A stretch of 64,000 nt of DNA from Bryum argenteum (lineage: Eukaryota; Streptophyta; Bryopsida; Bryales; Bryaceae), in assembly GCA_037043015.1 (NCBI GenBank), contig CM073322.1, positions 32,359,864 to 32,423,863 on the forward strand, given 5' to 3'. The notes beneath the pieces are model-generated. The model did no database searches. It was given only the letters and a program-made list of their open reading frames with translations, and was not told the origin of the DNA. The position numbers and the translations under genes were made by a program. Positions 1 to 10,472 of the stretch are shown here, piece after piece (within the stretch, counting starts at the first letter, position 1; each line of letters starts with the position of its first letter).

Positions 1-92
1 AACTAAGCAAAAATACACCAAATGAAAATACATGACATATGAAATGTTAGAATGATAATTTTGGAACTACACATAAGAAAGATGATCCTAAA

Positions 93-127
93 AGGGTTTA
101 GGGTTTAGGGTTTAGGGTTTAGGGTTT
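93..127. repeat. Interstitial plant telomere repeat, five AGGGTTT units
   Basis: Five uninterrupted AGGGTTT units occur here, followed by TTGAACAC. This is the Arabidopsis-type telomere motif used by most land plants and many streptophyte algae. The tract is short and ordinary AT-rich DNA lies on both sides, so it is an interstitial tract, not a chromosome end. Such tracts can arise from end-repair events or occur in promoters as telo-boxes; no gene start is visible next to it. Confidence 0.9.
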
Positions 128-829
128 TGAACACATCAAGAAAAAAGGTGTATTCATGGTTTATGATTTTTTTCTATTTAAGTTGTTGTTCTAACAACAA
201 TAATATTAAATAAATGTAACTTGGAAGTTCATTGAGTTGAGATAAAAAATAAAGTTTGGACTAGAAAATTTAATTGCTTGGCTTATAGCTGGAAGATTAT
301 CTACATTGATTGTGAAATAAATAGTGCATTGAATAAAGCTATATTAAACCTACTAATGAACTATAGACATGGTGTAGAAGAACTAGGTTAGCTATTTAAA
401 ATAAAATAAACTCAAATAGTGTCAATGTTTGTCTCTAGGAGGATAATTATTGATTTTTAGGTCTAATTTTTTGTTTATTTGTACCATTTTTGTACTTAAG
501 TTGCATTCACGACAAGGCAACGTTTAAGTTTATCATTGTTTTGTTATATTCACTCTTACTAAAATCTGAACTTGGTATTCCAATTGTCTAAACATTAGTA
601 ATCATTCTAGAACTATAAGTCCAATTTGCATCTAGTTTGGTTTTAAGCTTCCAATTTGTTTCCAGCCTAATCAGTCCGGATTGGAACTCCGTTAGCATGG
701 AACCCATGCCCCTAGGAGCAACTGACGGTTAACTTTTGTCAGCTGGTTAATCGTCGTCATTGTCCTACATAATGCTAGTGGGGGAGGGGAACATGCACAT
801 TTTATTTCCTACAATAATCTGCTAGCTAC
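128..829. other. AT-rich stretch without recognisable gene
   Basis: The stretch is AT-rich with short poly-A/T runs and no ORF that looks coding. I see no inverted or tandem repeat of note. It becomes slightly more GC-rich around 690-790, upstream of the end of the minus-strand ORF at 830-1126. Confidence 0.5.
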
Positions 830-1126
830 TTATTGAATGTAAACCCGTTTCCGCTGTTTCTGGAACGCTTCGTTGTACACGCTGAGTTTTGAGTATAATC
901 TTGGCAACAAGTAGCTACATCTTGGGAAGAAAGCGGTCCAAGGGCAAGAAATCCACTTTGTAATATCTCCGTGCTTGTTGCTTATATTGAAGTCAATTGT
1001 TCGCTCTTCCTCCGTGCGCATGAGCTTTGCTTTGAAAATCTGGAGTTCCGCTAAGGTGGTGCTACCCTTGATCATTACCTCTGCGAGTACACAATAGTGA
1101 TTCACAATACCAGCAAGTACACCCAT
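830..1126 (-). pseudogene. Uncharacterised ORF, family A (copy 1, probably a fragment)
   Basis: A 98-residue minus-strand ORF whose middle aligns with the ORF at 43171-43533. Shared positions include MI.G followed by LA.L and F, then (E)RT(I/V)DFN(I/F)S(N/D)K.G.DI. The alignment covers about 75 residues without long gaps, which is unlikely by chance. I do not recognise the family and see no catalytic motif. The ATG may not be the real start: the homology begins near it, and the related copy appears to start at a splice acceptor. This may be a single exon of a decayed gene. No partner genes lie nearby. Confidence 0.4.
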
Positions 1127-2095
1127 GTGGTGTTTTACACTTTCCTACTACACAAAGAGTTGTTAATGAGCGTTACGTGGAGATTAGTGTAACACATAAC
1201 ATTTGATAACAAATAACACTATTTCTCAACTCTCTTGAAGTAGTGTTCACTTTGGGCCACCATTACAATCAATATCCCTTGTCTCTTCTTCAAGCCACTA
1301 ATTACACCACTTTCAATAAACTCTTCCACTTGCAAGAAACTTTGCATGCTCTCACATTCAGTTTACTCCAATTACTGTTGTAACACTATGGTGACGTGTT
1401 ACACGTTCGACAAGTAACACTGGTTAACAACTCTCGTGTAGCGACTTTAGGGGTTAAAAGCCATTCATACGGAGTGAGTCTTGATTCCAATAGTACAGTC
1501 TCTAGTATCTAGAGCTGCATATAAAGAATGTATGTACCAGTATTTCGAGAATACAAGGGACTAAGGTGGAATGACCTTAAACCGCGTGGCCCCCCAGAAG
1601 CGCAAGTTAGACCGCCTCTGTAGCCGCCCATGGTGTGACCTTATTGCACGCACAACAATTTCATAAATAGTGACTGGATATGGAATCGTGTAGGGAGGTG
1701 GTTGGTTCATGGTTCATGGCTCATTAACTCTATTTTGCACGGTTTTAGCTACATGCGTGAGCGCCACAAAGTATTGGTCCGTCGGAAAAAAAGATGAGTC
1801 CACTGATCACTTTAAAGTCATGTACACTTTTGACTTCAAAAATTTGTAGTGCATTCAATTTATGCTATTTTATTTTCGAAATTTTTGCATTCACTCTCCC
1901 TCATGTTTTCCCATTCAAGAAAACTTACAAACAGTACACACGAGGTCCACAACCATGCTGAATCTTTTTTTTTTTTTTTTCTTGAACAGTATATGTTTTA
2001 CTGAAGTTAAACACATACAAGAGCCAGAGCCGAAGCCCGGCAAAATTAAACCAAATTCTTTTTAAGATTTTCTGAGACTAAACCACCAGGCTAGT
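1127..2095. other. Intergenic DNA with a lone TTAGGGGTTAA terminus
   Basis: No gene is supported. The sequence TTTAGGGGTTAA at 1446-1457 matches the terminus of the TTAA-CCCCTAAA elements found further along, but I could not find its partner end upstream, so it is either a broken element or chance. A T-homopolymer of about 14 bases lies at 1967-1980. Confidence 0.4.
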
Positions 2096-2102
2096 TCAGC
2101 CA

Positions 2103-2372
2103 CTAAACATCCACAACCTCCACCAAGTGGTGGAGGTTCTCCACCAACTGCAACTCCCGGGCGATTCGCTCCTCCGCCTTCGCAAGCTCCTTCCGCTCCG
2201 TTGACGTGCTCCCGGTCCTACATACTTTCCAGACGAACAGCTCCATCCAGCTGGTCCTATCTTCGTGTCTCGCCGCAGGTTCTTGGCTTGCAGCTGGAGC
2301 CCTGCCTGCTCCTTGCCGACCTCCTCCACGCCATTGCATCTCCATTCCTGATGTCTGCGCTGCTCTATACAA
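2103..2372 (-). pseudogene. Coding remnant with a charged helical C-terminus
   Basis: A GC-richer island in AT-rich DNA. The minus strand reads an 89-residue frame ending in a Glu/Arg/Leu-rich segment (ERKELAKAEERIARELQL) that would form an amphipathic helix or coiled coil. The overlapping frame at 2096-2329 is also open and its start (VGKEQAGLQLQAKNLRR) also looks helical, so one exon with a frameshift is possible. It lies just downstream of the LINE 3' end on the same strand but does not resemble LINE protein. I do not recognise it. Confidence 0.2.
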
Positions 2373-2460
2373 CTATGCTTGATATCTTGTGTCTTGCACC
2401 CAAAATCCCCCTCAAACCAGAACTATGTTGTGAAAAGTAGTTTGGTGCTATTTGATTCGA

Positions 2461-3796
2461 CTACGTTCTGAATGCCCCCATAGATGGTCTCGTGGCGTTC
2501 CATTCCAGAGATGTTTCAACTCTTGTGGTGAGTTTGTCCGTGGGCAGCCAATTCTGATCAAACTTGTCTAGAAACTTGTCGGTGTGGGCGGGATGTGTGT
2601 GTATTAGGTGCATCGTTCGTTCCCAAGCTGTTCGAATAATGTCTAGCATGGATTCCCAAATTCGTACCTCTCGAAACTGAGGGGTCCATTTGGTATCTGC
2701 AAATACATCAGCATTTCTATCCAACCACATCACCCATATTACTGAGCCTCTCAATACCATCCAGATGTTGTTACCTTTTATGAGTTTGCGAGGGAGGGGG
2801 GACCCCAATAGACATTGTTGCCAAACTAAGGGATCCCATTTGCCCTCTCGTACTGGAACCTGCATGACGGTGCTAAAGATCGTTTGTGCATAGTACTACG
2901 CATGCGTGGCTTTGGGACAGTCTACAAACCGATGTTTAATTGACTCCGGAACACGAAGCAGGCAGCTAGGACAATTTCTGTCTGTTTGCGGGCACATTTG
3001 GTGGCGCCATTCATTCACTGCAACGGCATGGTGATACACTGACCATAAGAACCCTGCCTCCTTTTGTGGCTTGGCTGCATGCCAAACTTCACGCCAGTCT
3101 GGTTTGTACGTGCTCGGGAGAATGCCTTTCCATTTCTCGGGGATGGAACGGCTCAGTTCCTGGATGGGTCTCACGAGCGCTCTGCCCTCTTTAGTTGTGT
3201 AATTGAGCAAGCATTGACCCTTGTGTTTTGAGGGTCGTCTAGTCCTGGTCATTGTGGATGTGCAGTTGCTATGCCATCTCCATCTTGCCGGGTCAAAACT
3301 TAAATTCGCAATAATACCAGCATACCACAATACAATGTTAGCATTTTTGGCGGAGCCAGTAGTCACTGATACCACACGAACTCTCGCAAACCGGCAGGTG
3401 TGTCTCCTTGCTTCCCCTGTAAGTGGTGCCGTTTTTTGAAGCATGCTTGTGGCGCCTAATGCGAAGAACTCGGTCCCGCAAGGGATTTGGACCTCCTGGG
3501 GTTCCGTTGTAGCGAGAAGAGTGAAGCTGCTTGGGGCCCGAAGCACCATGCTGGGGAGACCTGTGATCGTATCTGCAAAGATGCCAATAAAGTCTTCTTT
3601 TGACGCTTCTATGTTTGGGTTAGTGAGTAGTTCCAACCATTTGGGAGGAATAGAGTGAATCAACTGCAAGTATGCGGCCTCCTCGACAACTTCTAGTTGG
3701 AACTTATTCTGCGCTTCTACCCAATCTATGATTTGCAGCCTCCTAGGGCACCAGATATCATTGATTTGAGACAAGCTGCTTCTCGTAATTAACCGG
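2461..3796 (-). pseudogene. LINE C-terminal region with zf-RVT zinc-binding domain
   Basis: The minus-strand frame at 2896-3774 (292 codons) ends with W..VYHHAVAVNEWRH..C......C..C......KHRFVDCPKA, the Cys/His pattern of the zf-RVT domain that follows plant LINE RTs. The next frame (2461-2865) continues with W..LVW, WVMWLDRN and similar residues typical of the very C-terminus. A frameshift or stop near 2880-2896 separates them. The apparent first residue of the 292-codon frame is TTG-encoded, so this is a continuation and not a start. Confidence 0.75.
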
Positions 3797-4029
3797 CCTC
3801 AACATTTGCCTGACGTGGAAACATCCGATTGGTGTTCGACAGACACATTACAGCCCGTAATGTCTAGTGTGCGGATGAAAGTTTGTAATATGGAGCTTTG
3901 TGGATGAAAACCTCTCGTCCGGTGAATTACGCCCGGTAATGTGAGCCTCTCGCAGCGCCGGATCATACTGTCGCAGCGCTCACGCGCTGCTCCATTACTC
4001 TCCGTAACGCTGCTCGAGGCCCCCATTAC
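3797..4029. mobile_element. About 233-bp insertion inside the LINE, rich in GTAATG/CATTAC dyads
   Basis: LINE protein stops at RIPTLMD (about 4030) and resumes at GRLITRSSLSQIND (about 3796), with unrelated DNA between. The inserted DNA begins and ends with GGCCTC/GAGGCC in inverted orientation and contains several dyads, including ACATTAC-AGCCC-GTAATGT at 3845-3863. It is GC-richer than its surroundings. A small non-autonomous DNA element is the likeliest explanation, but no clean target duplication is visible. It may equally be LINE sequence that has diverged beyond recognition. Confidence 0.35.
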
Positions 4030-5430
4030 CTAGTCCATAAGAGTGGGGATCCTCTTTAAATCGAAATCGTCAAGTCTGGACAACCGGTGGGTTGCAAACC
4101 ATAAGGAAGTTGACTTAACCTCGTCCGCGTTTGCGGGTGGGATGGCATCTATAGAGGGGGAGAGTTTCCTCCAGGCCTTAATGATTCTCTCCCACACTTT
4201 CGAGCCGTGAGTTGAGCGAAATTTGTACAGGAGAATCCAGTTAGGGGATTTAGGCCATCTCCCATGGTAGGTGGGTTGGACCTGCAGGATCTTGTGGCGC
4301 AGCAGGGTTTGCAAGTTGGTGTTACCGGGCGTGAGTGCTCTTACCACCCACTTGGCCATTAGGGCGTGGAGGACGTCTTCTGGGTCTAAAAGGCCTAGTC
4401 CACCTTTTGACTTGGCCAGAGTGCAGTCGGCCCATGAAACCCTGGTGCGGCACTTATTGACCGCTCCCGACCAAAGGAAGTTCCTTATGAGGGTCTTGAT
4501 TTTCCTGAGAATCACCAACGAACCACACCAAATGCCTAGAAAGTACCAAAGAGAAGAGAGGAGGATAGAGTTGATGATTAGTACTCTACCTGATAGAGAT
4601 AGGTGGGTGGTTTGCCAGTAGTTCAACTTCTTGGTAATTTTTTGAAGCAGAAAATCATCTACATCTACGATTTGTTGGTTTAAGCCAAACGGGGTGCCTA
4701 AAAGTTTAGATAAGACCCCATCTTGGGCCCATTGACATTGGAGTCGTTGAGTCCAAGGTGGGGGGGGGGGGTTCTTGTGAGAACCAATGGGCCACACTTT
4801 TGTCCCAATTCAGTTGGAGGCCGGAAGCTTTGTGATACCTCTCAAGAGTGTTGGTAAGGATTAATAAGTTGCGTTCTGTACCTGTCACCGTGAAGTTTGT
4901 GTCGTCTGCGTATTGGATGATTGTTTGCTGGGTGGTGGAGTTGGGCAAAATGATCCCGATGAGCTCGGATTCTGCAGTAAGACTTTTAACAGCTGCGTTG
5001 AGAGCTTCACCTGCAAAGAGGAAAAGATAGGGTGCCAGTGGGCACCCTTGACGAACGCCTCTCTCTAGGTGGAACTCTTTGGATATGATTCCGTTACACA
5101 AAACTGATGCCCGAGCATTAGTAAACAGAAGCTTGGTTAAAGCAAGGAACTTGTTAGGCAAACCAACTTTGGCTAAAGCTTGGAAGAGAAACTCATGGTT
5201 AACCGTATCGTAGGCTTTTCTAAAGTCTAACTTAAGAAGAACAAGATCTTGATTCGAGGTCTTTGCCCACTCTATGACTTCATGAGTAACAAGCACATTA
5301 TCGAGGATGAATCTCCCCCGGATGAAAGCCGTTTGATCATTGGAAATGAGCTCGGGAAGGGTGGGTTGGAGTCTAAGCTGTAGGGCTTTGGCTAGAATGA
5401 ATCTCTTATTTGAGCGGTTTAAGGTCATGT
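4030..5430 (-). pseudogene. LINE reverse transcriptase (broken)
   Basis: The upstream frame (4706-5644, of which about 4706-5430 is LINE) carries typical RVT_1 blocks: NDQTAFIRGRFILDN, LKLDFRKAYDTVNHEFL (first catalytic Asp), the GVRQGCPLAPYLF block, and QYADDTNF with the YADD active site. The second frame (4030-4797) continues with the thumb and connection region (LLGTPFGLN, LSLSGRVLIINSILLSSLWY, VSWADCTLAKSKGGLGLLD). The shift between frames falls at the G12 run at 4760-4771, a natural site for slippage or a sequencing error. Residues before about 5430 do not look like LINE protein, so the junction with host DNA is probably there. Confidence 0.85.
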
Positions 5431-6274
5431 GTAGTTCCGAGAAAACAAAAAACAAAAAAACAGCAGCAGCAGTGTGGTTCAATTCCTGAGGGAAAGTGGC
5501 AGGGATTGTTTGTTGGGGTAGTGTGAATGCGCCCCAATTCCCAGACACCAAGTCAACAAAAGATCTGTTGGCAGTCAGATCAGCCCCCAGGCAGGCACAA
5601 CCATGAACTTGCATGCCACTCTTGAAGATGCCGCCCCTGTTCACATAACCTCTCTTTTTTCCTTTTCAACATTATTATTATTCTTATTCTTTCAACACCA
5701 GCCAGCCTGGCACTCCCGACTAACAATTCCAGTACCTACAGTTGACAGGAAATAGGAGAAGGAAGTGAGAACACAAAGAATGAGCAAGAAGGAATTATAA
5801 TGGGCTAAGAGCTCCATTCCACCATGTACATATATATTGTATGAATACAACCAGTTAACCACGAGTTAACTAAAGTGAAGTAATACTAACATATACTATC
5901 AAGATAAGGACTAGAAAAGTAGATATTGGTGAGAATGGATAATATCTTAATAAAACCAAGGAGCAAAATGAAACCATGACTTAGTGATTAATGCATTGAT
6001 TGGCTACAAAAAGAAAATTCGAAAAATATGAACTGTGATTTTTTTTTTTTTATTATTTTGGTGCTCGGACATTTCCTACATCCAGTGACTAAGGTCGAGG
6101 CACCTTAAAACCGACTATCTAAGAGAAGGAGAGGAATAAGGGGAGGTGTATCACTAGAGGGCGACTTTTCCTTCAAAGAGAAAGAAGTATTATGAGGAAT
6201 GCAACTTCAACTTTTATGTGTACTCCAGTATGTAAATTACAGTGAATTCTGAAAGTTAAGATGTATTAATACAC
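5431..6274. other. Intergenic, AT-rich; possible SINE remnant
   Basis: No ORF here looks coding. The stretch at about 5975-6180 (CCATGACTTAGTGATTAATGCATTG followed by a T-run and a GGTGCTCGGAC-containing body) faintly resembles a degraded tRNA-derived SINE, because an A-box-like block is present, but I see no B box. Confidence 0.25.
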
Positions 6275-7255
6275 TTAACCCCTAAACGTCCCCAATGTCG
6301 TTTTTCTACATTTTGGATGGAGGGCAGAAACTTTGAAGAGCCATAACGCCCTCATCCAAACTCCGTTTTGGATGAAATCACTTGTGTTGGGTTCCAAATC
6401 AAGTCTAGTTTGTGTTGTAAAATTTGCAAGCCCATACAATAAAGTATGAATTAATGGAATGCACTTTAGTGAAGGCAGCTCTTGTTTTTGGGTTTCCAAG
6501 CATGGGGCATGTATTACCATTGCAAGCCAATTATGTGAAATTAAAAATAGTTTTTCATGATTTTTTTTTTCATGGTCATGATTTTAAGGTGATTCTTAAC
6601 AACTTTGTAGTGAGAAGTTTTTTGATCCAAATGATTTTGCTATTGGATTTGCAATGATGTTTTGACAACAGAAAAAGTGAGAAAATGGATGATATTTGAG
6701 GAGCTATATCTCCTTCATCCACCGTTGGATTTCAACTTAATTTTTTGGAATGGCCTCCAATTAGAGTCTAGTCTAAGTGGTAGAAACCTTAACAAGATCG
6801 AAGTTGTTTTGAAGATAAGGCATGAAATTGAATGCAAAGGGTCTAGTTTTGGACTATTTTTCCTTTGTAAAATTTTCGGCAGTTTTTACCATTGCATGGC
6901 TTTTATTTGAGCCAAGAAATTTTTTTGATGAATTTTTGTTGGGTAAAGGACTTATTAAGATAAAGGTGAACATCTTTCTAGTTGGTGACTTTTTCATTGC
7001 AATAGGTATATTGGTAGCATTTCCACCTCAAAGTGAAAATGATGAAATTTTGCAGTTTGTTTTTAGTATTAATATGTTATGATCTCCTGATCTATAAGGC
7101 CTCATGACTCAAATTTTGGTCCACATGATCTTCGATAAGTCTATTACAAGTTTGTACGGTTGAGATCTTATTAGCTTCTCTTCATTTTCATCTATGACGA
7201 TTTTTATTGAAATGTGCTTTTCTGCTAAAAATAGCCTGGGACGTTTAGGGGTTAA
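6275..7255. mobile_element. TTAA-flanked element E1 (981 bp), TIR CCCCTAAACGTCCC
   Basis: TTAA is followed by CCCCTAAACGTCCC at the left end. The exact reverse complement followed by TTAA is at the right end, giving a 14-bp perfect inverted repeat inside a TTAA duplication. No coding capacity is visible. The interior (from AGAGCCATAAC at about 6340) is homologous to the AT-rich cores repeated at 27.8-32.8 kb. TTAA duplications with C-rich tips are typical of piggyBac elements; Kolobok and Sola3 also use TTAA. The family therefore cannot be assigned without a transposase, and this copy is non-autonomous. Confidence 0.75.
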
Positions 7256-7880
7256 TCAATATGTAGAAATCAATAATGAAGAAACTAAATATTTTAGATA
7301 TTTCTTTGAGTTTTTTTTATTTAAAAAATTATTGATGAGTGTATTCATCAATTGAGAGAAATACAATCATGAAGGTAAGTACAGTAGCATGCCTACTTGG
7401 CAAGGAGATTTTCCATGAGCCGATTTGCCATACTCTAGAGGTTGGTTATGAGTCTAGGGGTGTCTCGAGCTTATGTATGTAATACTTTTGTAGTGCAAAA
7501 GTGTGGTTTTTCCATCAAGCTCACTATCAAGAACATCTCCTTCAAGCAGGTTTTGTGAGTGAGAAAATTGTGGTCATGTAAGTCATTGTCTTTGGTCAAA
7601 ATACCACACTTCTCCACTAGTATAATGCTTCATCCTAGCTTTTGTTGGAAATACATAAAAAAACATTAATAAAAAAAAAAAAAAACGGATCTTAAACTTG
7701 AATGGTTCTAGCTCATACAATCTCGAAAATTGAGCACATGCAAAATAAATCTCTCCATACGGCAACAAACTTCGTGAAAAATGAGAAACTCAAAAAAAAT
7801 TTGTTTAATTCCTCAAGGATTGCCCGTGACTCAGTCAACCCAAAATTAACCGAAGGTTCATGTTGAAAAACATGTTGGTA
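7256..7880. other. AT-rich intergenic DNA
   Basis: Poly-A and poly-T runs (for example about 7670-7686) and no supported gene. Nothing repeats elsewhere in the window that I could see. Confidence 0.4.
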
Positions 7881-7884
7881 TAGC

Positions 7885-7922
7885 AAGAGCCCCCGACGGG
7901 GGTTATTCCGCCGGGGCTCTTA
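7885..7922. repeat. GC-rich hairpin AAGAGCCCC...GGGGCTCTT
   Basis: AAGAGCCCC at 7885-7893 pairs with GGGGCTCTT at 7913-7921 across a loop that itself contains CCCCGACGGGG. It sits directly beside the inverted-repeat element at 7927-8073 and may be a subterminal part of the same unit. It is not followed by a T-run and is not near a gene end. Confidence 0.5.
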
Positions 7923-7926
7923 CGGC

Positions 7927-8073
7927 GTAACACACTTTCCGGTTTCAGCTACCCGGGTTTTTTTTTTTTTTTCTTCTATAAGGGCATTATGCCATAATCC
8001 CCTCTCTGAAGCGGGCATTACAGGACGGGAGCTCTCGTCAAATGAATGGGCCCAAAACCAGAAAGTGTGTTAC
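7927..8073. mobile_element. 147-bp MITE-like element with 19-bp TIR
   Basis: GTAACACACTTTCCGGTTT at 7927-7945 and its inverted counterpart (one mismatch) at 8055-8073 bound a 147-bp unit with no coding capacity. The interior has a T-run and the short palindrome GGCATTATGCC. I do not see a clear target duplication. Size and ends fit a MITE. The possible alternative is a larger fold-back unit including the hairpin just to the left. Confidence 0.55.
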
Positions 8074-8339
8074 AAATACTGAAACACACCCTCTATGACA
8101 AAGTTCTGGTACATCACTTCATCTCCCTATCTGCCAAAGTGGTCTCACTTTCTCGAACAAGTTATTACCCGGTCAAAGTGGTTAAATACGACTGCACAAA
8201 GTTGCCTGGTTCCGGACAAGGAGTCATATGCCCACGGTAAAAAACAACATCCAAATTATGATGTCTGCTTATTCCATAAGGAAAATGATTGCAGATGGCA
8301 AGCTGGCTGGCTACATAATACTAATCAGTAGTATGTATC

Positions 8340-8712
8340 ATAGGGGCCTGTGCGCTGTCCGCAAAGAGCGTTGAATGAATGATAGAGCAAAAAAGGGATG
8401 TAGTGAAGAGTGGGGTGCAAGGCAAGCCCATGGCCGGTGGACTGTTTCCATCCATGCCAGATGGAACTTCCCCCAAACTGGTGTACTCCCCAAGCAACCA
8501 ATAAGTTGGAGGGCCGGGCCGCGCCGCGATGGATCAAGTCGGTGGAGGAGGCCCCGACCCCCCGCCCCGCCCCGCCGGCGGCCCCACCCCACCCTCGCAG
8601 CCACGCTACACCCCTTTTCTTCACAGGACCACTTCTTCCAACATTCTAGCCACCCCGTTTCCTGCATAAAAAGTACGTGTGCATGTCCTAAGGGGAAAGC
8701 ATTTGCCACATA
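8340..8712. other. GC-rich island, no recognised product
   Basis: A markedly GC-rich patch (CCGACCCCCCGCCCCGCC near 8555) in AT-rich DNA, with overlapping open frames on both strands. Open frames on both strands are expected from high GC content, and none shows a motif I recognise. It could be a promoter or 5'-exon fragment captured from a gene. I see no start, splice or poly-A context that decides this. Confidence 0.25.
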
Positions 8713-9329
8713 GAAAACGGCTTGGAATATTATTTCTGGTTGGATGGTATTCTTTTCAATGCAATTAATGCCCCAATGGTCATGGTATCGGCCAGTTTGA
8801 TTATTATTATTATTATTATTCTGTCGTGTGGGTGTTTACCATGGATTAGAATATGATCACGGTAGGTGTCCTTACGGGAGAAAATCGGGCATGCCGCACA
8901 TAGTCAAGCTTGGGGGGTCCCATTCGTATGCATTGCTTGCATGGGCAGCGTTCTTGCTTGCATCATTCAACAGTCGTTCTTGACTTGGCATACTGGACAA
9001 CTGCTTGCCCATCGGTCAACACATTGCGGTCACTAAACAATAGGATACGGTCGTAGACACACCAGCTATGAAGATATTTAGCCGCCCAATTATTTTGGAG
9101 CCTCGAGCTCCCCGTTACTCACCACTAAAGTTCCTTAGTTCTTTTGGGGAGAAGTGATGTTTTAGACTCAGTTTTGGAGACTCTATTGCAAATGTGGTCC
9201 GATGGGAGTAGGTTTTGTACGCTCCAATACACTTGTTGAAGCTTTACATGAGGAGTCAAGGTTAACATGCTGAATTCTACAAGTGAATTCACTCACATTT
9301 TGAGCCTAACGGGCCACTTGGAGGACACA
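8713..9329. other. Intergenic with (TTA)n microsatellite
   Basis: A short ATT/TTA triplet tract lies at about 8801-8820. Otherwise I see nothing gene-like. Confidence 0.45.
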
Positions 9330-10141
9330 TTAACCCCTGAAGACTAGGTTGACCCAAATCACGTCAATTTGCCTTTGGTCAGCGGCTTCTACTTGAGTGA
9401 ATATAGATCTCATGAAGTTGGAACCGTTGGAAGGTTGTAGAGTTTTTCCATACCTTCCCAAATAGTCATCTCATGCTTCTAAATTCCTCATACTTTGGAA
9501 GATATTTACATTGAAACTTTGAAAACACTATTTGAAATCTCCCAGAATTACCCAAATTGCGGTATATGCTCATTTATTCTCAAAATCTGCTCAAATTTAA
9601 CTGAAACGCAAAAACTTCAAGAATACACAAGAAATTGGGATTTTCAAGTTTTGATTTTTCGTACATGGAGAAGAGGTACGGTGACATGCTTTCACCATTC
9701 ACATTTTCCATCCAATAATTTTTGCATGGCTTTTTTATGGTATAAAAGGGGCCTTTGTATTTGAATTTCATCACACCTTTACGTGAAGAAAGAAGCATTT
9801 CTATAGGTTCTATAGATCCTGTTGGGTTGAAGATTGTGTAGACATATTCCTAAATCACAAGAGAAGAAGAATGTGAAGAGCCTGAATTTAGATTTACTCC
9901 TAAAAATGGTTATTTTGGCCCTGAAAACATTGATGTCCCTTTCAACTTTGAATATTACAATCTCACAAATGGTGAGAAATATGAGTCCAATATATGGTAA
10001 ACAAGATCTTGTACAAGTTAAGTACCAAATGGTTACATACTTGAAAAATTGTATTCGTCTGAAAAATCTCACTTTGCACTAAAAGAGGGTAGTTTTGAAG
10101 GTAAAGCATGCAAATAGTGCCTTGAAATTTTAGGGGTTCAA
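9330..10141. mobile_element. TTAA-type element E2 (about 0.81 kb, degenerate ends)
   Basis: The left end is TTAACCCCTGAAGACT. The right end is TTTTAGGGGTTCAA, so one TTAA has a base change. Both subterminal zones carry the block seen in sister copies: AGATCTCATGAAGTTGGAACCGTTGG on the left, and ACAATCTCACAAATGG and AGATCTTGTACAAG on the right. No transposase is encoded; the short ORFs in it are AT-rich noise. It is an old copy of the same family as E3-E8. Confidence 0.5.
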
Positions 10142-10203
10142 CAATTCATAAAGTGTGGTTAAAATCCCCCCCCCCATGTGCTAAGCCCCTTGGGACTAGT
10201 ATG

Positions 10204-10472
10204 TTAACCCCTAAAGATCCACGATGTTTTGGGAGCTTGAAATCCCAACACTGACTACTATGTACTAATGCGGGTACGTCCAATATTTTTGGAAATTATT
10301 GATAACTTTAACCGTAGGATCTTGAAGTAGACTACGATAGGTAGTAGTGTGAAAATTTTCAACCGTTGGATCATCACTGGATGTGAGATCGTAACATTTG
10401 AAGTTGACTGTAAATTTTTTTTGGCCTTGACTGTAAAAGCCGAATCGGTGGCCGTGGTCGTTTAGGGGTTAA
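10204..10472. mobile_element. TTAA-type element E3 (269 bp)
   Basis: Perfect TTAA at both ends, and TIRs CCCCTAAAGATCCACG and CCCCTAAACGACCACG (13 of 16 identical). The interior carries AACCGTAGGATCTTGAAGTAG and CAACCGTTGGATCATC...GTGAGATCGTAAC, the same internal block as in E4-E8. It lies 62 bp from E2. The length is almost the same as E8 (268 bp), suggesting a small size class. Confidence 0.65.

Larger units (their letters stand above)
2440..5430 (-). mobile_element. 5'-truncated non-LTR retrotransposon (LINE)
   Basis: The minus strand encodes, in order, a reverse transcriptase beginning inside its palm region (about 5430), the RT thumb and linker, and a C-terminal zf-RVT domain ending near 2461. 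There is no upstream endonuclease or ORF1, so the copy is 5'-truncated, as target-primed reverse transcription usually leaves it. The reading frame is broken at a G12 homopolymer (4760-4771), by an insertion at 3797-4029, and again near 2880. I could not identify the target-site duplication or a 3' poly-A tail. It is an inactive relic. Confidence 0.85.

Noticed and set aside
93-127. True chromosome end
   Set aside because: Only five units with unrelated DNA on both sides.
8325-8713. Four overlapping ORFs of 79-123 codons
   Set aside because: High GC leaves all frames open; no motif and no consistent frame.
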